Shown: positions 8,361 through 17,473, counted from the first letter of the stretch. The stretch: DNA of 64,000 nucleotides from Algicella marina (GCF_009931615.1 NZ_CP046620.1:1503501-1567500); one strand, 5' to 3'. Translations and numbers: made by a program. Notes: generated from the letters alone by a model not told the origin.

Positions 8361-8864
8361 GTGGACGCCAATGGCGCCGACCCGTTTGCGCGGACGGATG
8401 AGCCCGGTTACAGCATCACGCTGTGGCCCCACCGTTCCCTCAGCCCGGAGGGTCTGAAGGTGGTGTTGTGCATCGTTGGGTTCGGGCTGCTGATACCGCT
8501 GATCCCCTTCATCGGCACGCCCGTGGCCTGGGGCCTTATCCCCTTTCTGGTGATGGCGATGCTGGCCGTGTACGCCGCCTTCCGGCGCAGCTATCGCGAT
8601 GGACGGCTGCACGAGGTGCTGCGGCTGTGGCCGGACCTAGTGACGGTGGAACGAGTGGACCCAAAGGGTGGGCGCAAGCGCTGGCATGCCAACCCGTTCT
8701 GGGTGGAGGTGGCGATCCAGAAGGATGCCAAGCTGGAGAACTACCTGACGCTGCGAGGCAACGGCCGCACGATCGAGTTGGGTGCGTTCCTAAGCCCGGA
8801 AGAGCGGGAGGAACTGTATCAGGAGCTGCAGGCGATGCTGAAGGCACCGCCGACGCGGATCTGA
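8361..8864 (+). CDS. DUF2244 family membrane protein
   Basis: The family is recognised by LWPHRSLSPEGLKVV, two closely spaced membrane segments (about 50 residues including GFGLLIPLIPFIGTP and LIPFLVMAMLAVYAAF), and a C-terminal soluble domain with GNGRTIELGAFLSPEER. DUF2244 proteins are often found beside cytochrome oxidase genes and their role is unknown. The frame is open back to an ATG at 8295 that overlaps the ctaD stop. That start would place the ctaD terminator inside the coding region, so I prefer GTG 8361 (or TTG 8358) just after the hairpin, giving 167 residues, which fits the family length. The alternative start is not excluded. Confidence 0.82.
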   Translation: MDANGADPFARTDEPGYSITLWPHRSLSPEGLKVVLCIVGFGLLIPLIPFIGTPVAWGLIPFLVMAMLAVYAAFRRSYRDGRLHEVLRLWPDLVTVERVDPKGGRKRWHANPFWVEVAIQKDAKLENYLTLRGNGRTIELGAFLSPEEREELYQELQAMLKAPPTRI

Positions 8865-8898
8865 GGCAGGCGGCGGCGCGCCCCCTGCCCCTGTGCGT

Positions 8899-9354
8899 TC
8901 AGCCGAGAGCGGCCTTTACCTGCGGACCGACCCTGGCGAAATCCATCTGGCCCGCATATTTCGATTTGAGAACACCCATGACCTTGCCCATATCACGAAT
9001 GGACGTGGCGCCGGATGCGGCGATCGCATCGGCGATGGCCTTCGCCTGTTCCTCTTCCGAAAGCTGTTTCGGCAGAAAGCTCTGGATCACGGAGATTTCC
9101 GCCCGTTCGCCTTCCGCAAGTTCGACCCGGCCAGCCTCGTCATAGGCGGCCGCGCTATCCTGACGCTGCTTGATCATTTTCGCGAGGATGCCGAGGATGT
9201 CGGCATCGGACACACCTTCAGTGTTGTCTTCCGACCGCGCGGCGATGTCCCTGTCCTTGATCGCGGCGTTGATCAGGCGCAGCGTGGAGAGACGCGTCGT
9301 CTCCCGGGCCTTCATCGCCTCCTTCAGTTCGTCGGACAGGCGTTTGCGGATCAT
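8899..9354 (-). CDS. yqeY: GatB/YqeY domain protein
   Basis: The 151-residue protein consists only of the YqeY helical domain, which is homologous to the tail of the GatB amidotransferase subunit. Recognisable parts are MIRKRLSDELKEAMKARE, STLRLINAAIKDRDI, VIQSFLPKQLSEEE and MGKVMGVLKSKYAG. Free-standing YqeY proteins are widespread; a role in tRNA-related amidotransfer is suggested by homology only. The gene is divergent from carA with 193 bp between them, an arrangement common in alphaproteobacteria. It is convergent with the DUF2244 gene. Confidence 0.93.
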   Translation of the reverse strand: MIRKRLSDELKEAMKARETTRLSTLRLINAAIKDRDIAARSEDNTEGVSDADILGILAKMIKQRQDSAAAYDEAGRVELAEGERAEISVIQSFLPKQLSEEEQAKAIADAIAASGATSIRDMGKVMGVLKSKYAGQMDFARVGPQVKAALG

Positions 9355-9547
9355 GGTATCCTCGTAGATGGCGACGCCCCCAAGGCGGGCGACAAGGGGG
9401 CGTTATAGCGAATGCGGCCGGGAAGAACAACGGCGGCGCAACTTTGTAAGTCTTTGTTTTTCCGCAGTTTTACAAATTGGCACCCATGCTTGACGACGCA
9501 GTGGCGGGAGAGTAGGTTCGCACGGATTCAGACACAGGAACAGACCC

Positions 9548-10750
9548 ATGACCGATACCGATCCCGCCGGGCTCGCCCCGGGAGCGCGCGCCGAAAGCGC
9601 AGACATCCCAACGGCTTGCATCGTACTGGCGGATGGGCAGGTCTTCCACGGCAAGGGGTTCGGGGCCACCGGTGTGGCCGTGGCCGAACTGTGTTTCAAC
9701 ACCGCGATGACCGGCTATCAGGAGATCATGACCGACCCGTCCTATGCCGGGCAGGTCGTGACCTTCACTTTCCCCCATATCGGCAACACCGGCGTAACGC
9801 CCGAGGATGACGAGACGGCGGAACCGGTGGCGGCCGGCATGGTAGTGAAATGGGACCCGACCGAACCTTCGAACTGGCGGGCGGAAGAGACGCTGGCGGC
9901 CTGGCTGGCACGGCGCGGACGCATCGGCATCGGAAGCGTCGATACGCGGCGGCTGACGCGGGCGATCCGCCATCAGGGCGCGCCCCATGCCGCCATTGCC
10001 CATGATCCGGAGGGCAATTTCAACATCGAGGAATTGCACCGGCTGGCCATGGGCTTTGCTGGGCTGGAAGGCGCGGATCTGGCGAAGGAGGTCAGTTGCA
10101 CCCAGTCCTACCGTTGGGACGAGATGCGCTGGGCCTGGCCGGACGGGTTCCCTAAGCGGGAAACGCCGGGCCACAAGGTCGTGGCCATCGACTACGGTGC
10201 CAAGCGCAACATCCTGCGCTGCCTTGCCTCTGCCGGTTGCGACGTGACGGTGATGCCCGCGACGACGACAGCCGAGGAAGTGCTGGCGCAGAATCCGGAC
10301 GGCCTGTTCCTCTCCAACGGTCCGGGCGACCCGGCGGCGACGGGTGAATACGCCGTACCGATGATCCGCGAGATCATGGAGAAATCGGAGATGCCTATTT
10401 TCGGTATCTGCCTCGGACACCAGATGCTGGCGCTGGCGCTTGGCGGGCGGACGCTGAAGATGAACCACGGACATCACGGCGCCAACCATCCGGTGAAGGA
10501 CCATACCACCGGCAAGGTGGAGATCACCTCCATGAACCACGGGTTCGCGGTGGACAGCCAAAGCCTGCCGGACAACGTCGAGGAGACGCATGTTTCGCTG
10601 TTCGACGGCTCGAATTGTGGAATCGCGGTGAAGAACCGGCCGATCTTTTCGGTCCAGCATCATCCGGAGGCCAGCCCCGGCCCGCAGGACAGCTTCTATC
10701 TGTTCGAACGGTTTGTATCCTTCATGGAACCTCAGACGCAGCCAGCTTAA
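9548..10750 (+). CDS. carA: Carbamoyl-phosphate synthase small (glutaminase) subunit
   Basis: CarA hydrolyses glutamine and feeds ammonia to CarB to make carbamoyl phosphate for pyrimidines and arginine. At 400 residues it has the usual length plus a short N-terminal extension (TDPAGLAPGARAESADIPTA). The N-terminal domain includes ELCFNTAMTGYQEIMTDPSY. The class I glutamine amidotransferase domain has the oxyanion motif LSNGPGDP, the nucleophile cysteine in FGICLGHQM, and the histidine-glutamate pair in QHHPEASPGP. All catalytic residues are present. carB is not in the window. The ATG follows ACAGGAACAGACCC. Confidence 0.97.
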   Translation: MTDTDPAGLAPGARAESADIPTACIVLADGQVFHGKGFGATGVAVAELCFNTAMTGYQEIMTDPSYAGQVVTFTFPHIGNTGVTPEDDETAEPVAAGMVVKWDPTEPSNWRAEETLAAWLARRGRIGIGSVDTRRLTRAIRHQGAPHAAIAHDPEGNFNIEELHRLAMGFAGLEGADLAKEVSCTQSYRWDEMRWAWPDGFPKRETPGHKVVAIDYGAKRNILRCLASAGCDVTVMPATTTAEEVLAQNPDGLFLSNGPGDPAATGEYAVPMIREIMEKSEMPIFGICLGHQMLALALGGRTLKMNHGHHGANHPVKDHTTGKVEITSMNHGFAVDSQSLPDNVEETHVSLFDGSNCGIAVKNRPIFSVQHHPEASPGPQDSFYLFERFVSFMEPQTQPA

Positions 10751-10818
10751 GGTTTTCTTAACCACACCGGCCCAGAGTCGATCCGTCGGATTGCCTTCAG
10801 GGTCGGAGTCGTTGTTGC

Positions 10819-12594
10819 GTGGCTGTGCTTCTCAAACCAGATGTGCCCAATTGGCGGGCCAGACCGGTGTTCGCGCACGGTCGACTGCGGCTGGACGAAA
10901 CGCTCGCGGCGATTGCCGAACGCCGGAGCGACAACATTAGTGGCGCGCTGCATCTGCAAGGCGACCGACGTGCGCTGGCCGCACCCTCTCGCAAGGGGTT
11001 GCCGGAAGAGTTGCTGGCACGCTTCTCGGCCCGGTCTTGTCTCACACTCGGCTACATGCCCTGGGCGCGCATCGGCAAGACAATCATCATCGCCCTGGCC
11101 CGGCCCGGAGATATCGGTGCCATTCGCCGGGAGCTTCCGGACTGGGATGGTAAATACGCCTTTGCCACGGCACCACCGGACGAGATACGCACCGCCGTGG
11201 CGCAGGCCTTCAGCGACAGGCTGGCGCAGGCAGCCGAAACGCGCTGCCCGGCGTTCCTCTCCTGCCGCAACTGGCGGGTGAGCCGCCGTTCCGTGCTGGC
11301 ACTGGCCCTCGTTCTGATTTCCACGCTGGCGCTGGCGCCGTTTGCGCTGCTTGCGGCGCTGCTGGTCTGGATCACGGCGATGAACTTCCTGACGATGGCA
11401 CTGCGGGCTGTCGGATTACGGGAAAGCTTTCGCAGGATACCTGAGGAGGTAAGCCCCGGCGCCAACGTGACGACGCTGTTTCAGCATCGCACATTGCCGC
11501 GCGTGTCGCTGCTGGTGCCGCTGCTGGGCGAGGATGTGGTGCTGCGCAACCTCGTTTCCGCACTTGAGAAGACCAGCTACCCCCATGAGAGGCTGGACGT
11601 GAAACTGGTGATAGAGGCCGACGACCGGGCCACGATACTGGCGCTTGCGCAGATCGACCTTCCGGACTGGATGACGGTGCTGCCGGTGCCGCCTTCGGCA
11701 CTGCGCACCAAGCCGCGGGCGATGAACTATGCTCTGGATTTCTGCGACGGAGAAATCGTCGGCGTCTATGATGCCGAGGACCGGCCGGAACCGGACCAGT
11801 TGCTGAAGGTCGTCGAGGCGCTGCATTCAGGCCCACCGGACCTTGCCTGCGTGCAGGGTTACCTCGACTTTTACAACACCCATACAAACTGGCTCTCTCG
11901 CTGCTTCGCCATCGAGTATGCCGTCTGGTTCCGGGTGCTGCTGGGCGGTGTGCAGAGATTGGGGCTGCCAATTCCGCTGGGCGGCACAACGGTGTTCTTT
12001 CGCCGCGCCCTCCTGCAGGAAGTCGGTGGTTGGGACGCTCACAACGTCACCGAGGATGCCGACCTCGGAATGCGGCTGGCCCGCTTTGGCTATCGCACGG
12101 AAATGGTGCCGACGGTGACGATGGAGGAAGCGAACTGCCACCCGATGGCATGGATCAGGCAACGGTCGCGGTGGCTGAAGGGCTATGCCATCACCTGGGC
12201 AACGCATATGCGCGAGCCCGGCGTCCTGTTGCGGGACCTTGGCGTAAGTGGCTTTCTCGGCCTTCAGGTGTTGTTCCTCGGCGGGTTGACCTCCTACCTT
12301 GCCACACCGTTGTTCTGGCTGCTGTGGACGGCCACGTTCGGGCTCGACCTCGCCCTCTGGCAGGCACTGCCGGCGCCACTGTGGATCGCATTCTTTAGTT
12401 CGATGATCATCGGTCAGATGCTGATGCTGGCAGTGGCCTTCCGCGCGACGAGTGCGCCGGAGCGGCGGCATCTGTGGCCGGTGGTACTGACGCTGACGCT
12501 CTACTGGCCATTGGGGGCCGTCGCTGCCTATCGTGCCGTGCTGGAATTGTTCACGAGACCGTTTTACTGGGCCAAGACACGGCACGGATTGTAG
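10819..12594 (+). CDS. Membrane-bound family 2 glycosyltransferase
   Basis: At 591 residues it has an N-terminal cytoplasmic domain (1-150) resembling the GSPII_E N-terminal fold, and two hydrophobic segments (157-194). The catalytic GT2 domain (about 215-450) follows, and four or more membrane segments lie toward the C-terminus. The processive-type signature is complete: DAEDRPEPDQ near 317, TEDADLGMRL near 410 and QRSRWLKG near 447 (the D, ED, QxxRW set shared with cellulose and hyaluronan synthases). It probably polymerises or transfers a sugar for an exopolysaccharide or glycan at the inner membrane. No PilZ domain is seen. The start is GTG 10819. It stands alone, 69 bp after carA. Confidence 0.85.
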   Translation: MAVLLKPDVPNWRARPVFAHGRLRLDETLAAIAERRSDNISGALHLQGDRRALAAPSRKGLPEELLARFSARSCLTLGYMPWARIGKTIIIALARPGDIGAIRRELPDWDGKYAFATAPPDEIRTAVAQAFSDRLAQAAETRCPAFLSCRNWRVSRRSVLALALVLISTLALAPFALLAALLVWITAMNFLTMALRAVGLRESFRRIPEEVSPGANVTTLFQHRTLPRVSLLVPLLGEDVVLRNLVSALEKTSYPHERLDVKLVIEADDRATILALAQIDLPDWMTVLPVPPSALRTKPRAMNYALDFCDGEIVGVYDAEDRPEPDQLLKVVEALHSGPPDLACVQGYLDFYNTHTNWLSRCFAIEYAVWFRVLLGGVQRLGLPIPLGGTTVFFRRALLQEVGGWDAHNVTEDADLGMRLARFGYRTEMVPTVTMEEANCHPMAWIRQRSRWLKGYAITWATHMREPGVLLRDLGVSGFLGLQVLFLGGLTSYLATPLFWLLWTATFGLDLALWQALPAPLWIAFFSSMIIGQMLMLAVAFRATSAPERRHLWPVVLTLTLYWPLGAVAAYRAVLELFTRPFYWAKTRHGL

Positions 12595-13251
12595 CCTGAC
12601 GGTACGCGAAGCAAATGCGATGCGAATCCTGCGGGCGCCATGTAACGGCCTTTGGTTTAGTACGTTCGCGTCCCGTCGAGGTCACGATGCGGCGAAGTCA
12701 GTGTCTGGTGCGGACCGGGTCGCGGCGCTGTCGGAAATGTGGAGCCGTGAGGGGGCGGAACTGTCACTGTCCGATCGGGCCGGAGTGCGGCGCTATGAGT
12801 GTTGCCACGCGATTGATGGCTCGCCACGGTCCGGGGCTGGGTAGTTTAGTGGCCTGGGCCAGTGATGGACACAGCATCAAAAGAGTGCGGCACTGCCGGT
12901 TTGCGGGGCAGGCCTTGGGGAGTGGCACCGGAAGCCTGCAATAGTATCCAAACCGCGGCCTCGGCGGTCTTCTGGCAAAATTCAAATCAGGGACGGGAAG
13001 CGTGGTTGGTCCGGCGTCGTGTTGCGGAAGGCACCGCGGCGCTGACGGCGTTTTTGACATCGCGCGGGGTGCGGCTTTGTCAACGAGTTGGATTGATCAT
13101 TGGCGTCGCATTGATGGGGTTGTGGCGCAGGCCCCGTCAGGGTTTGGGCGCGGAAGACGTGCTGTTGGCCCTTCCGTGCAGCCCGGTCGAGGGCAGTGGG
13201 TGCGCCTTGGCCGATGCTTCGATTTGCAGGCCCGGGTACTCGCGCCCGGTC
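12595..13251. other. 657-bp stretch without a convincing gene
   Basis: No frame has both family resemblance and a ribosome site. The only coding candidate is 12615-12944 (plus, 109 residues). It begins MRCESCGRH and later has RRCRKCGAV and NCHCPIGPEC, so two CxxC pairs 36 residues apart could bind zinc as in a zinc ribbon. Its codon choice (TTA, GTA, AGG, AGT) is unlike neighbouring genes and it has no Shine-Dalgarno. Elsewhere the stretch shows many short frames on both strands and no tRNA or strong hairpin. It may be decayed sequence or an untranslated region. Confidence 0.35.
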
Positions 13252-14076
13252 TCAATCCATTGCGAAGAGCGGTCCGAGTTCGGGCCGGAAACGGTTCTTG
13301 GCGAGGTAGTTGCTGCGCTGGAACGTATCCAGCAGTTGGTCGCGTTCCTCCTGCGACAGGTCCGGCTTCTGCGGCACACCGCCGTTGGCGACAAGCTGGT
13401 CGAGCAGGACCGTGTCCGTGACGCTTTCCTTCACCCTTGCCGTGTGAAACGGCAGCGACAGTAATGCCCGCGGCAGGTCGGCCGCCTTCAGGAAGGACGG
13501 CAGCAGCGGCAACTCGTGCGGGTAGCGCAGGACGCGGATGTTCTCCTCGCCGACGGCGCGCATCCATGCCGTCAGCAGACCGTCGTAATCCATCTGGGCC
13601 TGGATCTCCGGTGCCTCGACCCAATCCCGGAACGGCCGGGATTCGGCGATGTCGGGGCGCATCACGTGCTCCCTGTAGGTCGAAAGGGCCCATTCGTCCT
13701 GACGGCGCAGAAAGACGACGACGCGGATGTCGAACCTTTGCTGCAAACCCTCGAAGAGCTGGGCTCCGGGATAGCGGTGAACGGCGAGGCCCTCGGCGCT
13801 GAGCAAGGTCGTGCGGCGGCGTTCGGCCCGAGACAGGTAGCGTTCAAGGACATCCCGGGCTGGGCCGAGCCTGGGATGGGGAGATCCGGTGGCAACCTCC
13901 GACTGCAGGGCTTCAACGATATCGGCGTGTTTCTCCAGTGGTCGGCCATCAGCGGCGGTGGCCTTGGGATAATGCAGACCGAAGGCGGGCAGAACGGCGC
14001 GGTTGCGGGCGAAAAAACGCTGCAGCGCTGAACTGCCCGTCTTCATGATGCCGATATGCAGGATCAGTCGGGGCAT
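13252..14076 (-). CDS. Sulfotransferase-like P-loop protein
   Basis: This 274-residue protein starts PRLILHIGIMKTGSSALQRF, the PAPS 5'-phosphate-binding loop of bacterial sulfotransferase-fold proteins (hIGxxKTGSSalQ). A second motif, VVVFLRRQDEWALSTYREHV, corresponds to the 3'-phosphate-binding region (R...S). Typical members transfer sulfate to sugars or lipids, but many bacterial relatives are uncharacterised. It is the last gene of a three-gene minus-strand operon (GntR regulator, hydratase, this gene); its ATG overlaps the hydratase TGA (ATGA). The acceptor is unknown. A 657-bp apparently empty stretch lies downstream. Confidence 0.75.
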   Translation of the reverse strand: MPRLILHIGIMKTGSSALQRFFARNRAVLPAFGLHYPKATAADGRPLEKHADIVEALQSEVATGSPHPRLGPARDVLERYLSRAERRRTTLLSAEGLAVHRYPGAQLFEGLQQRFDIRVVVFLRRQDEWALSTYREHVMRPDIAESRPFRDWVEAPEIQAQMDYDGLLTAWMRAVGEENIRVLRYPHELPLLPSFLKAADLPRALLSLPFHTARVKESVTDTVLLDQLVANGGVPQKPDLSQEERDQLLDTFQRSNYLAKNRFRPELGPLFAMD

Positions 14077-14831
14077 CAGCCGAAGCGCATTGTCACCGGC
14101 TCGAAGCCCGTGACCGTAAATTCGAGACTGCTGCCCGGCTCGACGGGGAGCGGCGCTAGATGTGCCCCGCAGAGCACCAGATCTCCGGCCTTCAGCCCCC
14201 TGCCCCGGCTGCCGAAATGATTGGCGAGAAAGGCGACGGCGGCGGCTGGTGGCTCCGGCGCGGCATCGGTCTCGTCAAGCAGGCGGGTGCCGTTCAGCGT
14301 CATGCGTGAATGACGCGGAATTTCCATCAGATCGGTCGGGGTGATCGCGGTGTCGCCGAGCACGAGGCCGGCGTTGAATACGTTGGTGGCGATGATGGAA
14401 TGCGGGTCCGCCCCTGCTGCTACGGCACGCCGCTCCATGAGTTCGAAGCCAATATGTACGGACTCGATCGCGGCGGCAGCCGCATCGATACTGGCGCCGG
14501 CACCAAGATCACTACCCATGCGGGCGATGTATTCCGGCTCGATGGCGAGATGGCTGAAGGCATCAGCGGGGAGGCAGGCGCCATTTGCCCGCAGGTCATC
14601 CCGGAACACCCGCCCGAAGCCGGCGTGCGGCAGGCCGAACGCCCGCTGTTGCGCCGCGGTGTTCCAGGCGATCTTGTAGCCGGCGCAGCCGCCACGCGCG
14701 GCGGCGAGGATGTCCGTAACCCGGTCCTGAAGCGCAGCGGCGGTGGCGATGTCGGGCACCGCCGCGCTTATTTCCCGGAACGGGGCGCGGGCCGAAATCT
14801 CCTGCGCCAGAGCGTCTGCCAGTTCAGGCAT
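14076..14831 (-). CDS. 2-keto-4-pentenoate hydratase/fumarylacetoacetate hydrolase-fold protein
   Basis: The 251-residue protein has the MhpD-type fold. It shows GYKIAWNTAAQQRAFGLPHA near residue 50, EPEYIARMG near 95 (the metal-binding acidic position of the superfamily, normally ExE), HIGFELMERR, and the C-terminal GDLVLCGAHLAPLPVEPG. Classical members hydrate 2-hydroxypentadienoate or decarboxylate oxalocrotonate in meta-cleavage pathways. No other meta-cleavage gene is nearby, so the substrate is open. It overlaps the upstream GntR gene by 8 bp and the downstream sulfotransferase-like gene by 3 bp, so the three genes are surely co-transcribed. Confidence 0.75.
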   Translation of the reverse strand: MPELADALAQEISARAPFREISAAVPDIATAAALQDRVTDILAAARGGCAGYKIAWNTAAQQRAFGLPHAGFGRVFRDDLRANGACLPADAFSHLAIEPEYIARMGSDLGAGASIDAAAAAIESVHIGFELMERRAVAAGADPHSIIATNVFNAGLVLGDTAITPTDLMEIPRHSRMTLNGTRLLDETDAAPEPPAAAVAFLANHFGSRGRGLKAGDLVLCGAHLAPLPVEPGSSLEFTVTGFEPVTMRFG

Positions 14832-15459
14832 TTGCCGCCCCGAGTTTCAGGCGCGTCTCGAAGGCGATGGAGATGTGCCCGCGAATGGAGCGATCGGCAA
14901 GTTCGCCGTCGCGGGCCTCGATGGCCTTGACGATCTCCACGTGTTCGTCGAGTGCCTTCTCGCCCCTGCCGGGCTGGGCGAAGGAGGTGGTGGTCATCAG
15001 GGCCATGGAGCGGTGGACCATTTCGAGCTGCTGGACGAGGTAGCGGTTGTGGGATGCGAGGTGCAATTGGCGGTGGAAGCGCTTGTTGGCACGAGAGAGG
15101 GCATCGGGATCGCCGGTGAGGGCGCGATCATCCTCGATCATCAGATAGAGGACGCGGATCTCTTCCGGTGCCGCATGCTGGGCGGCGAGGCGGGCGGCCA
15201 GCCCCTCCAGTTCCATGCGCACGACATAGAGTTCGCCCATCTGGTTGTGCGACAGGGTGGCGACGATCAGCGAGCGGCCATCGCGGGAAAGCACGCCCTG
15301 CGTTTCCAGCCGCTGAAACGCCTCCCGGATCGGCGTGCGGGAGACACCGAACCTGTCGGCGAGATCGGCCTCCACCAGCTTGTCTCCGGGCCGGTATTCG
15401 CCTGCGTCGATGGCGGCGAGCAGCAGATCGTAGGCGTCCTTCGTGGGAAGATCGGGCAT
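14824..15459 (-). CDS. GntR family regulator, FadR/FCD subfamily
   Basis: The 211-residue protein has an N-terminal winged helix-turn-helix (residues 20-75: EYRPGDKLVEADLADRFGVS, TPIREAFQRLETQGVL) and a C-terminal all-helical FCD effector domain. The latter has the metal-binding pattern of aspartate and histidines (RFHRQLHLASHN, STRSIRGHISIAFE-like end). FCD regulators usually sense organic acids. It leads the operon with the hydratase and sulfotransferase-like genes, so it probably represses its own operon and responds to the hydratase substrate or product. The frame starts at the ATG 15457-15459. Confidence 0.88.
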   Translation of the reverse strand: MPDLPTKDAYDLLLAAIDAGEYRPGDKLVEADLADRFGVSRTPIREAFQRLETQGVLSRDGRSLIVATLSHNQMGELYVVRMELEGLAARLAAQHAAPEEIRVLYLMIEDDRALTGDPDALSRANKRFHRQLHLASHNRYLVQQLEMVHRSMALMTTTSFAQPGRGEKALDEHVEIVKAIEARDGELADRSIRGHISIAFETRLKLGAANA

Positions 15460-15599
15460 TATTTTCTGTTCCTCTGTAAACTTCCTGATGTTTTGCTAGC
15501 CGGGGCGGGTGCCGTTGTCGAGAGTTTGGGCCGTGGCGAATGGCCACTGGCCGGCGGCAGGCCCTTGCCGTGCGGCGGTTTTGGGCGTAGGCGGCTGGT

Positions 15600-16241
15600 A
15601 TGGTGAAAGCGGCTTTCGATCACGTTCAGGACTGGGTCTTCGACCTCGACAACACATTGTACGACCCCGGTGCCGATCTGTTCCTGCAGATCGAGAGCCG
15701 GATGTCGGGCTACATCATGGATGCGCTGGCGATTTCCGAGGCGGAGGCAGCGGTGCTGCGCGACAGGTACTGGCGCGACCATGGCACAACGCTGGCGGGA
15801 TTGATGGAGGAACATGGGCTGGAACCGGACCCGTTCCTCGAAAAAGTCCATGACATCGACCTGTCGGGCCTGTTGCCGAGCCCGGAATTGAGGGCCGCGA
15901 TAGCGGCGCTACCGGGACGCAAGATCGTCTATACCAACGGGTCGCGCCGCCATGCGGAGCGCGTGCTGGAGGCACGCGGGCTGGGTGGCGTGATGGACGC
16001 CTATTTCGGCGTCGAGGATGCGGGCTATCACCCCAAGCCGCACGGGTTGGCCTTCGAGCGCGTATTTGCGCTGGCGCAGTTGCGCTGCTCGGCGGCGGCG
16101 ATGTTCGAGGACGATCCCCGCAATCTGGCCGTGCCGCACGGTTTGGGCATGAAAACAGTGCTGGTTGGACCGCATCAGGAGCATCCGCACGTGCATCACT
16201 CCACCGAGGATCTGGTGGACTTTCTGTCGCGGCTGGTTTGA
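15600..16241 (+). CDS. HAD-family pyrimidine 5'-nucleotidase-type hydrolase
   Basis: The 213-residue haloacid-dehalogenase-fold protein has motif I WVFDLDNTLYDPGADLF (nucleophile aspartate), motif II IVYTNGSRRHAERVL, motif III lysine in YHPKPHGLAFE, and motif IV FEDDPRNL. The DLDNTLYP-type motif I is characteristic of the yeast Sdt1-like pyrimidine 5'-nucleotidase group, which is common in alphaproteobacteria. It probably dephosphorylates UMP, CMP or related small phosphates in the cytoplasm. The gene is divergent from the GntR operon and is followed 35 bp later by the UbiH-type gene in the same direction. Confidence 0.85.
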   Translation: MVKAAFDHVQDWVFDLDNTLYDPGADLFLQIESRMSGYIMDALAISEAEAAVLRDRYWRDHGTTLAGLMEEHGLEPDPFLEKVHDIDLSGLLPSPELRAAIAALPGRKIVYTNGSRRHAERVLEARGLGGVMDAYFGVEDAGYHPKPHGLAFERVFALAQLRCSAAAMFEDDPRNLAVPHGLGMKTVLVGPHQEHPHVHHSTEDLVDFLSRLV

Positions 16242-16276
16242 TGGCCGCGCACCGGGTTTCGCCCTAGGTTTGCGGC

Positions 16277-17461
16277 ATGGATTTCGACACTGATATCGTG
16301 GTTTCCGGCGGTGGCGTTGCCGGACTGGTGGCAACGGCGGCCTTTGTCGCTGCCGGTTTCGACGTGACCTGTGTGGAGCCTTCACCACTCGTGGTGGCGG
16401 AAGGAGACACTGGCGCGGACCTGCGCAGCACCGCATTTCTGGAGCCTTCGATCGAGGTGTTGCGGGCCGCCGGCCTTTGGGCACGGCTGGAAGGCTTCGC
16501 GACAGATCTGCGCGTCATGCGACTGGCGGATGCCGGCGGTGCGGAAAATTCCATTCGGCAGGTTCAGGATTTCCGGGCGGAGGAGATCGGACAGGAGCGA
16601 TTTGGCGCCAATCTTCCGAACTGGCTGCTGCGGCGCGAGATGGTCGCGCATCTGGAGCACTTGGCGGGGGCGCGGCTGGAGCGCGGGGTTTCCGTCGTGC
16701 GCCACACCGGGCGGACGGCGGGCGCGATTGTTGGCCTCAACGACGGGCGGCAGGTGCGTGCCCGGCTGGTTGTGGCGGCGGACGGACGCAACAGCCAGTT
16801 GCGCGAGGCAGCCGGTATCGGTGTGCGGCGGGTAAGCTATGGCCAGAAGGCGCTGGTGTTCGCAGTGTCGCACCCCCTGCCACATGAGTTCGTCTCCACC
16901 GAGATCCACCGCAGCGGCGGGCCGTTCACGCTGGTACCATTGCCGGACAGGGAGGGTGTGCCGCACTCGTCCGTTGTCTGGATGGAGATGAATGCGCGGG
17001 CGGCAGAACTGATGGCGCTGGACAGCGATGCTTTCGAGGATGCGCTGAATGCGCGAGCCTGCGGGGTGCTGGGGCATCTGCGGGTGGCGACGGGCGTTGG
17101 GGCGTGGCCAATAATATCTCAGAAGGCGGAGCGGTTGTTCGGGCCACGGCTGGCGCTGATCGCCGAAGCTGCGCATGTGATTCCGCCGATCGGAGCGCAG
17201 GGGCTGAACATGAGCCTGAAAGACATCGCCGTGTTGCGTGACCTGATGGTCGGTGCAGGCGATATCGGCGACCGGGCACTGCTGGAGCGTTACGCGCGAG
17301 CGCGGGCTGGCGATATTGCCACGCGCATCGCGGGCGTCGATGCGCTGAACCGGGCGGCGATGGCGGAGGCGCAGGGTTTGCGGGACCTGCGGAACCTCGG
17401 ATTGCGGGCGATGGCGGAGGGGCCGTTGAAGGCGGCGGTGATGAAGGCCGGGCTGGGGTGA
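16277..17461 (+). CDS. UbiH/UbiF-type FAD-dependent hydroxylase
   Basis: This 394-residue flavoprotein monooxygenase is of the ubiquinone-biosynthesis family. The N-terminal dinucleotide loop is DIVVSGGGVAGLVATAAFVA. A central 'DG' motif is in VVAADGRNSQLREAAGI. The second FAD motif near residue 300 reads LIAEAAHVIPPIGAQGLNMS, the family signature (usually GDAAH). These enzymes hydroxylate the ring of ubiquinone precursors. Which ring position this one acts on cannot be told from the sequence. The ATG is 35 bp after the HAD gene. The C-terminus is convergent with the first Lrp gene, 12 bp away. Confidence 0.88.
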   Translation: MDFDTDIVVSGGGVAGLVATAAFVAAGFDVTCVEPSPLVVAEGDTGADLRSTAFLEPSIEVLRAAGLWARLEGFATDLRVMRLADAGGAENSIRQVQDFRAEEIGQERFGANLPNWLLRREMVAHLEHLAGARLERGVSVVRHTGRTAGAIVGLNDGRQVRARLVVAADGRNSQLREAAGIGVRRVSYGQKALVFAVSHPLPHEFVSTEIHRSGGPFTLVPLPDREGVPHSSVVWMEMNARAAELMALDSDAFEDALNARACGVLGHLRVATGVGAWPIISQKAERLFGPRLALIAEAAHVIPPIGAQGLNMSLKDIAVLRDLMVGAGDIGDRALLERYARARAGDIATRIAGVDALNRAAMAEAQGLRDLRNLGLRAMAEGPLKAAVMKAGLG

Positions 17462-17473
17462 GCCAGCGCCGTA

